Assembly (NCBI GenBank): GCA_964410215.1
Contig: CAYPHA010000062.1
Location: forward strand, 1 to 28,669
Source of the DNA: CAYPHA01 sp964410215
GTDB taxonomy: Bacteria > Calditrichota > Calditrichia > Calditrichales > CAYPHA01
Reading direction: 5' to 3'
DNA length: 28,669 bases
This document shows, in pieces, positions 14,847 through 24,773 of this stretch. Position numbers and translations under genes: made by a program. Position 1 is the stretch's first letter; each line of letters begins with the position of its first letter. A model generated the notes under the pieces. It worked only from the letters and a program-made list of their open reading frames with translations. It searched no databases and was not told where the DNA came from.

Positions 14847-14876
14847 TTGTCTGATCGGACCTTTACCCGTTATAAG
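14847..14876 (+). promoter_or_regulatory. Possible sigma-70-type promoter for the A2M/PBP1C pair
   Basis: TTGTCT (14847-14852), an 18-base spacer, then TATAAG (14871-14876): 4/6 and 5/6 matches to TTGACA and TATAAT. It lies 35 bases before the ATG of the alpha-2-macroglobulin gene in the 216-base divergent gap between that gene and the histidine kinase. Confidence 0.4.
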
Positions 14877-14911
14877 TTGTTTTCCGCATCATTCCATATC
14901 CGGAGGTAACG

Positions 14912-17900
14912 ATGTATCGTAGATTCTTAATTTTAGTACTTTTCATTCCCCTGTTCCTCCATTGCAGCAAAGAAGAACAATCCGTTCAACAAAAAACAGA
15001 GGGACAAGCTGATATCTTCCTCGATCTTAATGAGGTAATCAGCAAAACACCCCCCGAGCTGGTATCCATACGTTCAACAGTCGAACTGACGTTCAGAGAG
15101 CCGGTTGTTCCGGATCATCTCAGTGGCACCGTACTTGACAAAAATCCGTTCCGTTTTGAGCCTCAGATTGAAGGATATGCCGAATGGTTATCCCCGTCCG
15201 TGCTTCGATTTGTTCCGGCTGAAACACTGCCGGCAGGGACGGAAGTAGAGGGTAATCTTATTGGTAAAATCGCTTTCGGAGATCAGAAGGATGTCAACAA
15301 TTTCACCTTTCGCTTCAAGGTTGCCGAACAGGAGGTGCTATCTCTGGAAGGTGATTTCCTGGCAGTTACCGATATTAAGAATTCTGTCTATTATACGGGA
15401 AAACTTACCTTTGCCCAGCCGGTAAATCCGTTACAATTACAGAAAGATCTGCAATTTGAGGGTCCGGAAGGTAAACTGATGCTAAAAGTGAAGGAAGAAC
15501 ATGAGGCGACGGAAATCAATGTTATGTCAGCCCGGCTTCAGAAAAACCGGAATGGAAAATCATATGTGATTACACTGCCCCGGGAGTACACCGCCGATAA
15601 AAACGAATGGCAAAAAACCGTATATTTAGCCGGTATAGATATTTTCCGCGTACTCGCCCACATGGATGTCACTGAACCGATGTCCGAAACATCGGTATAT
15701 GCCCTCCGTTTCAGCGATCCGATTCAGAAAGACACTGATCTCTCTGGCTATGTTACCATGACACCGGAAATCCCTTTTAATACCAGAATACAGGGCAAGT
15801 ACCTTTACCTGGAAGGTGATTTCCAGCCGGGGAGCACCTATACTGTAACCGTCCGGAAGGGATTCCCTTCCGTATACGGAACCAGGCTTAATGAATCATA
15901 TACGACAGACCTGAGGTTCACAAACATCAAGCCGGAAATACAATGGTTATCACGGGGTACCTACCTGCCCGCCTCCAACAACTATAAATTACAATTTAAG
16001 TCAGTTAATGTGGCAAGAGCCTATCTTACAGTTACAGAAATATATCCTCAGAATATCGGTTTTTTCATTCAGCGAAACATTCTTGGTGAACAAGGTCAGC
16101 CGGACAATTTCAGGCGTTACCGTTTCAATAATACATCAGATTATAATGACTTAAACCGGGTTGGTGAAGAAATCCATACCGATACACTACATATTACCGA
16201 CGAGCAGAACCGGTGGATCCATTCTGAGATGGAACTGAGTGATATATTCAAAGGACGGTCGAACAGCGTATTTGTCATCCGGCTACAATTCGGGAAAGAA
16301 GACCTCACCGGCCGTTGCGTAACTGCAGGTGATGTGGTACAACCCGGTGACCTCTACTTTGCTGATGATGATTATTATTCCAATCCCTGCAGAAACGGTT
16401 ATTATTATGCAAAGGGCCGTTTGAGCAAACTGCTCATCGCTTCCAATATCGGCTTAACGGTCAAGAAAGCGGCGGATGGTCACCATGTTTTTGCAACCGA
16501 TATATTGAACGCCCGTCCATTGCCTAATACAGACCTGCAACTATATAATTATCAAAACAAACTGATTTCAACGCGCAATACGGATAAAAACGGCCATGCG
16601 CTCTTTCCGGATGAAGGATATTATATTTACGGAAAATCAATGGAAGGAATAGCCCTGATAAAACTGGACCATTCCCCATGGGAACTGAATAATTTTGATG
16701 TGGAAGGTACCAGTGCAAGCCGAAACGGAACCGATGTATTCATGTACCTGGACCGCGGTGTACACCGCCCTGGTGATACCGTTCATTTTTCTGCCATCAT
16801 CCGTCTTAACCGCGAAGCTCCGCCCTCAAAGCAGCCGGTCATTCTCCGTGTCAAAAACCCCAGGGGCCAGCTGGTGCTCAATAAACGAACACAGAGCGGT
16901 ATCAATGGTCACATCTATTTCCCCATCGTCACCGGTTCCGATGATCCCACCGGTAACTGGACGGCACAAGTGATGATTGGCGACATGGTATTTACAAAAC
17001 TGTTACGTGTGGAAACGGTTAAACCGAACCGGCTGAAAGTAGAGCTGGATTTTCCCCGGCAGGTGAAAACAGGTGTTAAAACGCTCACCGGAACCATCAA
17101 AGCGCGCTACCTGTTCGGTGCGCCGGCAGCCGGACTGCGCAGCCGGGTTGAACTGGATTTAACCGGTAAAACCTTTTCAACACCCTACTACAGGGACTAT
17201 ACGTTCTCATCCCCTCTGCTCGAATTCGCCGATCGCAATATCACGATATCCGACGAGAATTTTAACAGTAATGGTGAAGCGACGCTCGCATACTCCCTTC
17301 CCGACCTTTCCAATGCACCGGGAATGGTTGAAGGAATCATATCGGCTACCGTTTACGAGCGTGGGGGATCGTATACGGAACGGAAGAGCCGGACAACCAT
17401 TTATCCTTTCGGATCTTTTACCGGCATTGAAAACATCTTTAAAGAGCGTGGTGCCAAAACCGGCGAACAGTATACACTGCCGGTTGTTGTCGTCGACAAA
17501 GAAGGCAATCCCCTCCCGGGTCATACACTGAAGGTTTCTGTATATGTTAACCGCCGGCACTGGTGGTGGGATTACGACCAGAGGGGCCGGAAAGACTTCC
17601 GGGAAATGGAATCCACCTATCTGACCGGAACAACCACGTATAAATCAGGTACTGAACCGGTTCGTCATATAGTAAATGTGGAGGATCACGGCCGACATTA
17701 TATAGAAGTAAAAGACATCACTTCCGGACACGAAACCGGTATGTTCTTCTATGCATCCCGTTGGGGCGGGACAGTCATTACCGGGGGAATCCCAAGAAAT
17801 TACCTGGAAATCCGGAGTGACAAAAACATCTATCAAACCGGCGATGTGGCCACGGTCAGTTTTGAAACGCCTTCCTCAGGGATGGCCTGCCTGGCTCTGG

Positions 17901-20422
17901 AACAGGGAAGCACCGTACTGCATCATCGATGGAAACCGGTTGAAGACACCCGGATGCAATTTACATTCCCGATTACAAAAGAAATGATGCCCAACTGCTA
18001 TGCTTCCGTCACATTGATTCAGCCGCACAATCAAAACACGAATGACCTGCCGATGCGCATTTACGGTATAAAACCGATTTACGTTGAAGACCGCAAATCC
18101 AGAATGCCACTCACCCTCAGGGTACCGGATGAATTAAAACCAAAAGAGGAATTCACGGTTGCGGTTACCTCCGGTGCCTCCCAGAATGCAACCTGCACCA
18201 TTACGATAGTCGATGAGGGACTGCTTGATCTTACGGATTTTAAAACGCCTTCTCCCTGGGATCATTTCTTTCAAAAAATCCGGCTCGGTGTTACCACTAC
18301 GGATAATTTCGATGATATACTGGGAATCCTCTTACCCGATATCCAGAAGTATTTTTCCATTGGTGGGGGCATGTTTGAAGAAGAGAGGCAAAAACGGCTG
18401 GACCGCAGCACCGTAAAGCGGTTTGAAGCGGTGGTTCTTTTCCGCGGGCCTGTATCTCTGGAACCGGGAAAAACAAAACGGACAACGTTTACCATGCCGA
18501 ATTATGTCGGATCTGTCCGAATCATGGTCGTGGCGTCGGCCGGGCATAGCTATGCCTCTGCCGAGGCAGTCGTACCGGTGAAACAGCCTCTCATGGTACT
18601 GCCTACAGTGCCCCGGATTGCCCGTCCCGGTGATATCTTCGATCTGCCCGTTTCTGTTTTCGCCATGGATTCGACTATAAAAACGGCAACGGTAGCCCTG
18701 GAAACATCCGGGAATCTGGAAAGTGAGACCGGCGAATTTTCAAAAAACATATCTTTTGCAGAACCCGGAGAACAGGATACCCGGTTCCGACTCAACGTTA
18801 AGGATCACATCGGTGCGGAAACTATTATAGTTAAAGCGGCATCCGGATCCCATACGGCCGATTATACCGTACACCTGCCGGTTTCCAGTCCCAATCCCTA
18901 CTATACCGAAGTCAGGGACACAACCATCGAAGGAAAGCAATCGATTGTTTTCGTGGCGGAGAAGTTCGGCCTGGAAGGTACCAATTCGGCAAAACTGGCC
19001 GTATCAAGGCTTCCGGATATCCAGCTTGATAAACGCTACAATTACCTGCTGCGCTATCCCTACGGCTGCATCGAACAAACCGTATCGGCTGCGCTCCCCC
19101 AATTATTTCTGGCCGGCCTGATCGATCTTAAACCGCATCAGCAGGCAGCCCTGACCGATCATATCAACACAACCATCACACAGTTGAACCGCTACCAACT
19201 GGACCGGGGTTTCGCATTCTGGCCGCTATCCGACTACGGTGCTTCCCGTTACAGTGAATGGGGCACCAGCTATGCCGGTCATTTTCTGCTTCTGGCCCGC
19301 GAACAGGGATTCCATGTTCCGGAGAATTTATTCAACCACTGGCTGGATGATGCCAGACGGCATGCTAAAAAAGTGAATACCATCAACCACCGGTACCAGA
19401 CCTACCGGCTCTTCCTGCTGGCCCTGTCCGGTAATACAAACATGGGTGCCATGAACATGGTCCGTGAAAACTACCTGGATGAGCTGGATGCATTGTCCCG
19501 CAAATTCCTCGCGGCAGCTTATTTTCTCTCGGGACGGCAGAGCGTGGCAAAATCGATCGATGACGGAAGTTCAGCACGGTTGCTTTCGTACCGCGAACAG
19601 GGCGGCACGTATGGTTCAGACCTGCGCGACCGGGCGTTGATGAGCTACCTTTGCCTGGAAATGGATGATCAGCGGCAGGCGGCCTCATTACTTCAGCAGG
19701 TTGCCAAAGACTTCAGGCCCGGCAGTTGGTATTCTACGCAGGAAACGGCTGTTTCGATTCTGGCCATCGGTAGCTATTACCGTAACGTTCCATTTACAGG
19801 CGGGGACGTCGCATTTCGTGTTTCGATGTCCGGATATGACGAAACATTCGTACTGAAGGGTTATCAGAAACAGATCGAACTGAAGGACCGCTGGAACGAG
19901 AAAATCCGCATCACAAACGAACACACGGATCCGGTTTTTGCAACGCTCTTCACAGAAGGCGTTCCGGTAAAAGACCGGATTAAATCCGGCAACAAAGGCA
20001 TCGAAATTAAACGACGGTTTTTTGATGAAAACGGGTTACCCGCTACGGTTGAAAGCCGATCCCAGGGAAATGCATTCTGGGTCACCTATACAATTACAAA
20101 TACCCTCAGCAGCCGCGTCGAGGAACTCGCCCTGTCCAGCGTTTTTCCGTCAGGCTGGGAAATTATTAACCCCCGAATGTCTGATGCACCTGCGCCCTCC
20201 TGGTTACGCAATATGGGTACGACGAATGGCGAATATATGGATATCCGCGATGACCGCGTAAACTGGTTTTTTGATCTCAACCCGGGTAAGCGCGCTGTTT
20301 TTGCCATCAAGGTTAATCCGACATTCAGGGGCATTTTCACCCTGCCGCCCGTCGTATGTGAAGCCATGTACACACCGGAATTTTTCGCACGAATCGCATC
20401 TGGCAGAGTGGAGGTGAAATAG
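14912..20422 (+). CDS. yfhM: Bacterial alpha-2-macroglobulin, lipoprotein, thioester-containing
   Basis: 1836-residue envelope protein, a little longer than E. coli YfhM (about 1650). It is thought to trap proteases in the periplasm and protect the cell when the wall is breached. The N-terminus (MYRRFLILVLFIPLFLHC) is a lipoprotein-type signal peptide with candidate lipidated Cys18, but His at -1 is unusual for a lipobox. A string of macroglobulin-type beta domains follows. An A2M family block is recognisable near 1130-1210 (ATCTITIVDEGLLDLT, then FRGPVSL). The thioester motif CIEQ is intact at 1386-1389 (Cys1386), within the helical thioester domain. A receptor-binding-like domain ends the protein. 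GGAGG lies five bases before the ATG. The PBP1C gene follows after 16 bases, the conserved partner arrangement for the thioester-bearing bacterial A2M class. Confidence 0.93.
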   Translation: MYRRFLILVLFIPLFLHCSKEEQSVQQKTEGQADIFLDLNEVISKTPPELVSIRSTVELTFREPVVPDHLSGTVLDKNPFRFEPQIEGYAEWLSPSVLRFVPAETLPAGTEVEGNLIGKIAFGDQKDVNNFTFRFKVAEQEVLSLEGDFLAVTDIKNSVYYTGKLTFAQPVNPLQLQKDLQFEGPEGKLMLKVKEEHEATEINVMSARLQKNRNGKSYVITLPREYTADKNEWQKTVYLAGIDIFRVLAHMDVTEPMSETSVYALRFSDPIQKDTDLSGYVTMTPEIPFNTRIQGKYLYLEGDFQPGSTYTVTVRKGFPSVYGTRLNESYTTDLRFTNIKPEIQWLSRGTYLPASNNYKLQFKSVNVARAYLTVTEIYPQNIGFFIQRNILGEQGQPDNFRRYRFNNTSDYNDLNRVGEEIHTDTLHITDEQNRWIHSEMELSDIFKGRSNSVFVIRLQFGKEDLTGRCVTAGDVVQPGDLYFADDDYYSNPCRNGYYYAKGRLSKLLIASNIGLTVKKAADGHHVFATDILNARPLPNTDLQLYNYQNKLISTRNTDKNGHALFPDEGYYIYGKSMEGIALIKLDHSPWELNNFDVEGTSASRNGTDVFMYLDRGVHRPGDTVHFSAIIRLNREAPPSKQPVILRVKNPRGQLVLNKRTQSGINGHIYFPIVTGSDDPTGNWTAQVMIGDMVFTKLLRVETVKPNRLKVELDFPRQVKTGVKTLTGTIKARYLFGAPAAGLRSRVELDLTGKTFSTPYYRDYTFSSPLLEFADRNITISDENFNSNGEATLAYSLPDLSNAPGMVEGIISATVYERGGSYTERKSRTTIYPFGSFTGIENIFKERGAKTGEQYTLPVVVVDKEGNPLPGHTLKVSVYVNRRHWWWDYDQRGRKDFREMESTYLTGTTTYKSGTEPVRHIVNVEDHGRHYIEVKDITSGHETGMFFYASRWGGTVITGGIPRNYLEIRSDKNIYQTGDVATVSFETPSSGMACLALEQGSTVLHHRWKPVEDTRMQFTFPITKEMMPNCYASVTLIQPHNQNTNDLPMRIYGIKPIYVEDRKSRMPLTLRVPDELKPKEEFTVAVTSGASQNATCTITIVDEGLLDLTDFKTPSPWDHFFQKIRLGVTTTDNFDDILGILLPDIQKYFSIGGGMFEEERQKRLDRSTVKRFEAVVLFRGPVSLEPGKTKRTTFTMPNYVGSVRIMVVASAGHSYASAEAVVPVKQPLMVLPTVPRIARPGDIFDLPVSVFAMDSTIKTATVALETSGNLESETGEFSKNISFAEPGEQDTRFRLNVKDHIGAETIIVKAASGSHTADYTVHLPVSSPNPYYTEVRDTTIEGKQSIVFVAEKFGLEGTNSAKLAVSRLPDIQLDKRYNYLLRYPYGCIEQTVSAALPQLFLAGLIDLKPHQQAALTDHINTTITQLNRYQLDRGFAFWPLSDYGASRYSEWGTSYAGHFLLLAREQGFHVPENLFNHWLDDARRHAKKVNTINHRYQTYRLFLLALSGNTNMGAMNMVRENYLDELDALSRKFLAAAYFLSGRQSVAKSIDDGSSARLLSYREQGGTYGSDLRDRALMSYLCLEMDDQRQAASLLQQVAKDFRPGSWYSTQETAVSILAIGSYYRNVPFTGGDVAFRVSMSGYDETFVLKGYQKQIELKDRWNEKIRITNEHTDPVFATLFTEGVPVKDRIKSGNKGIEIKRRFFDENGLPATVESRSQGNAFWVTYTITNTLSSRVEELALSSVFPSGWEIINPRMSDAPAPSWLRNMGTTNGEYMDIRDDRVNWFFDLNPGKRAVFAIKVNPTFRGIFTLPPVVCEAMYTPEFFARIASGRVEVK

Positions 20423-20438
20423 GAAGCCTTTTACCACC

Positions 20439-22781
20439 ATGAGACTGTCCGCTGAAGTAACACGAAACGTAATCATATCAGTAGTCCTGCTTTTACTGGT
20501 TTCTTTTCTGGTATGGTTCGCACTGCCACCCGGTGATCCGTTTCCGGATGATTATTCACGGCTGGTTTTTGACAAAAACGGCCGTCTGCTCAGGATTACC
20601 TTGTCAGAAGACGAACAATACCGTTTTCCCGTATCTACCGGCCCCTTGCCGGATAAATATGTTGCGTCACTTGTTACCTATGAGGATAAGCGTTTTTATC
20701 TGCATCCCGGCGTGGATCCCCTTGCCCTAGTAAATGCGTTCATTACCAATTTGAAAGCAGGTGAAATCGTCCGGGGGGGCAGCACGATCACCATGCAGCT
20801 GGCCCGCCTGGCTAATCCAAAGAGCAGAACCTATTTCAACAAATTCCGTGAAATTTTAACGTCCTTCAGGTACAGCCTCCACTATTCAAAAACGGCCATT
20901 CTTCGTCTTTACGCAGCCCATGTACCAATGGGCCGCAATATTGTCGGAATCGAATCGGCCTCTTATTATTACCTGGGCCGTCCGCTAGCAGAAATAACCT
21001 GGGCTGAAGCGGCCATGCTGGTTGTGCTGCCTAATGCACCTGCGCGTGTAAACCTGTCACGCTCCCGGGATTTGCTGATCCGGAAACGTAATCTGCTTTT
21101 AGAAAAATTACATGTCGAAGGCTTAATCGATGCGGATACATACGGGCTGGCCATTGAGGAACCCCTGCCGGCGTCAACCTGCAGAATTCCCTTTCTGGTG
21201 CCCCATTTTTCAAATTTCGTTTTAAAGAATGGTAATTCCGAGACCACGTTTAACAGCACACTCGATCTGAACCTTCAATCAACCGCGGAGGAAATTTGCG
21301 ACAGGCATCACATGCAATTGAAGAACCAGGGAATCTTCAATCTTGCCGCCCTTGTAACGGAAACACGGAGCGGTAAAATCCGTGCCTATATCGGCTCTCA
21401 GTCGTTCTATGACAGTCTGCAATATGGGCAAGTGGATGGGATCCTGGCTTACAGGTCCACGGGAAGCTTATTGAAACCGTTCCTTGTCGCACGGATCCTT
21501 GACCGCGGACCCTACACACTCCAAAGCAGAATTCAGGATGTACCGACCTTTTTCGGAACGTTTGTACCGCAGAATGCCGGCAAGACTTTCAGCGGATTGG
21601 TTACCATGGAGGAGTTGCTTATCCGGTCACTCAATGTGCCGGCTGTCCGCCTGTTAAATACCTATGGTATACGTGATTTTTACGATTACCTTTCTGAAGC
21701 CGGGCTCACGGGATTATTTCGCCCACCGGAGGAATATGGATTGACGCTGATCCTGGGCGGTGCAGAGGCATCGTTGTTCGAACTGACCCAATTGTACAGT
21801 ACACTCGGAAATTACGGCAGGCCATCTGCGCTTCAATACCTTCAACATCCGGAACAGCAGCAGACGGAGATTGAGAAAACACCCCTTATCAGTGACGGGG
21901 CCTCCTGGCTGGTTCTCGATGTGCTGACCAAATTAAAACGGCCGGGTATTGAAAATTACTGGCATGTTTTTAATAATCAGATTCCGGTAGCCTGGAAAAC
22001 GGGAACGAGTTACGGCCAGAAGGACGGGTGGGCTATCGGTGTAAACCAGCAGTGGACAATCGGTGTATGGACAGGTAATTTCGATGGTAAGGGAAACGGC
22101 TCCCTGTCCGGATCAAGATCAGCGGCGCCCATTCTTTTCGACCTGTTTAACGCACTCGATACCGGTTCAGATTCCGAATGGTTCCAGGAACCTGAATATG
22201 ATCTGACGGAGATACCCTGCTGCGTACAATCCGGTTATCCGGCAGGACCGGACTGTCCGGAAAGCATACTTCTCAAACGTCCTCTGCGATCACACCGGGC
22301 AGGCGTGTGCCCTTTTCACAGACGCTATGTTGTCGACAAGCGCACAGGAAAATCGGTTTGCTCACTCTGCTGGCAGGGGATTGATACCTCCTGGGTATCA
22401 CATTTTATCGTACCGGCCGGTGTTCGCGAAATCCTCACCAGGAAAGGTTTTACTGTTGCGGCCATCCCTGAGCACGCCGCCCATTGTCCTTCATTTAAAG
22501 ATAAAAACCGCCTTGAGATTACCTATCCTGTCCCCGGTGTGCGTATACTAATCCCACGGGACATTGACGGTACGTATGAAAATATCGTCTTGGCCGCCAA
22601 ACATCAACGTCCTGAAACCAACCTGTTCTGGTACTTAAACGGCACACTGCTGGGTACAACCATTAATCATCATGAACTTCCGGTAACCTTCGACCCGGGC
22701 ACCTACAAACTGACCGTTCAGGATGAAGAAGGCTTTTCACGGTCGGTTTCATTCTCAACATATAAAGTATCAGGTCGATAG
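20439..22781 (+). CDS. pbpC: Penicillin-binding protein 1C
   Basis: 780-residue bifunctional peptidoglycan synthase of the PBP1C type, anchored by one N-terminal membrane helix (about 8-27) with the rest in the periplasm. The glycosyltransferase family 51 domain has YEDKRFYLHPGVD (catalytic Glu82) and GGSTITMQLAR. The transpeptidase domain has Ser343-x-x-Lys346 (STGSLLKP), Ser397-Leu-Asn399 and Lys520-Thr-Gly-Thr. A cysteine-bearing linker (about 590-650) and the PBP1C-specific C-terminal beta domain (about 690-775) complete it. All catalytic motifs are present, so both activities could be intact, although E. coli PBP1C has uncertain transpeptidase activity. Close spacing to the A2M gene indicates co-transcription; the pair is thought to link wall repair to protease trapping. 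Confidence 0.94.
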   Translation: MRLSAEVTRNVIISVVLLLLVSFLVWFALPPGDPFPDDYSRLVFDKNGRLLRITLSEDEQYRFPVSTGPLPDKYVASLVTYEDKRFYLHPGVDPLALVNAFITNLKAGEIVRGGSTITMQLARLANPKSRTYFNKFREILTSFRYSLHYSKTAILRLYAAHVPMGRNIVGIESASYYYLGRPLAEITWAEAAMLVVLPNAPARVNLSRSRDLLIRKRNLLLEKLHVEGLIDADTYGLAIEEPLPASTCRIPFLVPHFSNFVLKNGNSETTFNSTLDLNLQSTAEEICDRHHMQLKNQGIFNLAALVTETRSGKIRAYIGSQSFYDSLQYGQVDGILAYRSTGSLLKPFLVARILDRGPYTLQSRIQDVPTFFGTFVPQNAGKTFSGLVTMEELLIRSLNVPAVRLLNTYGIRDFYDYLSEAGLTGLFRPPEEYGLTLILGGAEASLFELTQLYSTLGNYGRPSALQYLQHPEQQQTEIEKTPLISDGASWLVLDVLTKLKRPGIENYWHVFNNQIPVAWKTGTSYGQKDGWAIGVNQQWTIGVWTGNFDGKGNGSLSGSRSAAPILFDLFNALDTGSDSEWFQEPEYDLTEIPCCVQSGYPAGPDCPESILLKRPLRSHRAGVCPFHRRYVVDKRTGKSVCSLCWQGIDTSWVSHFIVPAGVREILTRKGFTVAAIPEHAAHCPSFKDKNRLEITYPVPGVRILIPRDIDGTYENIVLAAKHQRPETNLFWYLNGTLLGTTINHHELPVTFDPGTYKLTVQDEEGFSRSVSFSTYKVSGR

Positions 22782-22897
22782 AAATCCAGGATGGCGTCTG
22801 TACACCCGTTTCCTGTGTGGAAGTGTTGCACATGTTGTTAATTCTGCTTAGTTTGACATAGTTATTTTCATATCTTGGGGTGACCCATGGAGCCGGA

Positions 22898-23968
22898 ATG
22901 AACCAGCCGGACCACAATAAAAGCCTGGAATGGTACCGGTTGTTATTTAACAAGATTAATGATGCCGTATTTGTTTGTCATCTTGACGAAACGGGTACAT
23001 TTGAACCTTTTATCGAAGTCAATGATGTAGCCTGCAAACGTCTGAATTACAGCCGCGAGGATTTGCTGACACTGTCATTTTATGACATTATCGATCCGAA
23101 ACAAACGGGAGAACTTGATCTTGCCGTCAGAGACCTTTTTACGAAGGATTACTTCCTGTTCGAAGTGAACCAGTTGACGCGTGACAAGCGTCGTATCGCG
23201 GTTGAACTCAGCGCACACCGATTTGAATATGATGACCGCTCAACGCTTCTTTCCATTGCCCGGGATATAACCGAAAGGAAGCGATCTGAAGAAAAACTGA
23301 TGGCCTCTCATGAGCAATTCCGGAACCTGGCCTCCCGGATCCAGACCATCAGGGAGGAAGAAAGGTCCGCTCTGGCACGGGAGATTCATGATGAACTCGG
23401 CCAGGCCCTGACTGTATTAAAGATCCAGATATCACTGCTCTCCCATAAGTTGCGTAACGATCAGGTTGATTTAAAGGATAAACTGACCTCCATGGCAGGG
23501 TATATTGACCAGACCGTAGATTCACTTCAGCACATTCTGGGTAAACTGAGACCGGGCATTCTCGACGAACTTGGGCTGGTTCCTGCCATTGAATGGCAGT
23601 CGCAGGATTTCCAGGAGATTACCGGAATCAGGGTGGAATATATCCTGCCGGAGGATACCCTCGAACTTGATGAAGAAAAAGCCACTGCCCTGTTTCGCAT
23701 CTATCAGGAAGCACTGACCAACATTGCTCGTCATGCCCATGCGAACCATGTTAATGTCACCCTTCGGACAGACCATGCCGATCTCGTCCTTGAGGTCACG
23801 GATAACGGCATCGGTATTTCTCCGGGGCAGATCAATGATCCTAAATCGATGGGACTTCTGGGCATAAGAGAACGCACCATGTTGCTGGGCGGCCGTTTTG
23901 AAATAAACGGTGTTCGCGATAAGGGAACGAATGTGAAAGTGACCGTACCCATGACAAACCATGATTGA
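22898..23968 (+). CDS. PAS-domain sensor histidine kinase, HisKA_3/NarL type
   Basis: 356-residue cytosolic kinase without membrane segments. A PAS domain (about 10-130) ends with the typical RDITERKRSEEKL linker. The dimerisation/phosphoacceptor domain has His164 in LAREIHDELGQALT, characteristic of the HisKA_3 family. The HATPase domain contains YQEALTNIARHA, TDNGIGI and GLLGIRERTMLLGG, ending in GTNVKVTVP. It is the partner of the LuxR-type regulator whose start overlaps its stop by eight bases. The ATG at 22898 has GGAG (22889-22892) five bases upstream and is preferred over an in-frame GTG at 22880. The signal is not predictable. In the 116-base gap upstream, TTGCAC (22826-22831), 17 bases, TAGTTT (22849-22854) is only a weak promoter candidate. 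Confidence 0.92.
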   Translation: MNQPDHNKSLEWYRLLFNKINDAVFVCHLDETGTFEPFIEVNDVACKRLNYSREDLLTLSFYDIIDPKQTGELDLAVRDLFTKDYFLFEVNQLTRDKRRIAVELSAHRFEYDDRSTLLSIARDITERKRSEEKLMASHEQFRNLASRIQTIREEERSALAREIHDELGQALTVLKIQISLLSHKLRNDQVDLKDKLTSMAGYIDQTVDSLQHILGKLRPGILDELGLVPAIEWQSQDFQEITGIRVEYILPEDTLELDEEKATALFRIYQEALTNIARHAHANHVNVTLRTDHADLVLEVTDNGIGISPGQINDPKSMGLLGIRERTMLLGGRFEINGVRDKGTNVKVTVPMTNHD

Positions 23969-24593
23969 TATACTTATCGCAGATGACCACGCCATTGTCC
24001 GGGCGGGGTTAAAACAGATTGTAGCTGAAGAAAAGGATCTGTGTGTTCGTGGAGAAGCCGGAACGACGCAGGAAATGTTCGCCCTTCTGGAAAAAAATCC
24101 ATTCAGTATCGTGATCCTTGATATTAATATGCCCGGACAAAGCGGGCTTGAAGCCCTGAAGGAATTAAAACGTTTCTATCCGGGCCTGCCGGTATTGGTT
24201 CTGAGCATGTACAGTGAAGACCAATACGGTATACGTTCTCTCAAGGCAGGAGCAGCAGGTTACCTTCGAAAAGTCAGTGCACCGGATGAACTGGTAAATG
24301 CTATCCGAAAGATTGTCGGAGGAGGAAAATATATCAGTCCGGAGCTTGCAGAAAAGCTGGCCTCATCGTTTGAACTGGATGATAAACCTCCGCATGAAAA
24401 ATTATCCGATCGTGAAATGCAGATTATGTGCCGCATTGCCAGCGGAGATTCAGCCGACCAGATAGCCGGGATGTTGTCCATTAGTATTCATACGGTGTAT
24501 TCTTACCGTAACCGGATTCTGGAAAAGATGCGTCTCAAATCAAATGTCGAACTGACGCAATATGCCATTCAAAACAAGTTAATCGATGTTTAA
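23961..24593 (+). CDS. NarL/LuxR-family response regulator
   Basis: 210-residue regulator. The receiver domain (1-120) has the acidic pair at Asp8/Asp9, phosphoacceptor Asp54 in VILDINMPG, and the conserved switch Ser and Lys (LSMYS; YLRKVS). The C-terminal LuxR-type helix-turn-helix (about 145-205) contains LSDREMQIMCRIASG and ISIHTVYSYRNRILEKM. It overlaps its cognate kinase gene by eight bases (ATGATTGA), so translation is probably coupled. No target can be assigned; the next gene is 180 bases away and need not be regulated by it. Confidence 0.93.
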   Translation: MIDILIADDHAIVRAGLKQIVAEEKDLCVRGEAGTTQEMFALLEKNPFSIVILDINMPGQSGLEALKELKRFYPGLPVLVLSMYSEDQYGIRSLKAGAAGYLRKVSAPDELVNAIRKIVGGGKYISPELAEKLASSFELDDKPPHEKLSDREMQIMCRIASGDSADQIAGMLSISIHTVYSYRNRILEKMRLKSNVELTQYAIQNKLIDV

Positions 24594-24665
24594 TATGTCG
24601 CAGGCAGGTCTTTCATGAAAGCAGGAATAAAAATCAGGTTTATGCGATAGATATAGTAAAAGGAC

Positions 24666-24692
24666 AAAAAAAAAGGAGCATCCTTGCTCCTT
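24666..24692 (-). terminator. Rho-independent terminator pointing leftward, with no minus-strand gene
   Basis: Read on the minus strand: 8-bp stem AAGGAGCA/TGCTCCTT (24692-24673) with a 4-base loop, followed directly by at least seven T residues (24672-24666). On the plus strand the hairpin is followed by AACATG, so it should not work well in that direction. All genes from 14912 to the window end are on the plus strand, so it has no evident gene to terminate. Confidence 0.7.
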
Positions 24693-24773
24693 AACATGTC
24701 TAAAGGCACTTTATAAGGCCTTGCTGAATATAGTTAAATTATTTGAAAAAGAAAAGCTGAAAATTTTATTTTT

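Noticed and set aside
24604..24625. Palindrome CTTTCATGAAAG after the NarL-type regulator as a terminator
   Set aside because: Perfect but too short to leave a loop, and without a following T tract.
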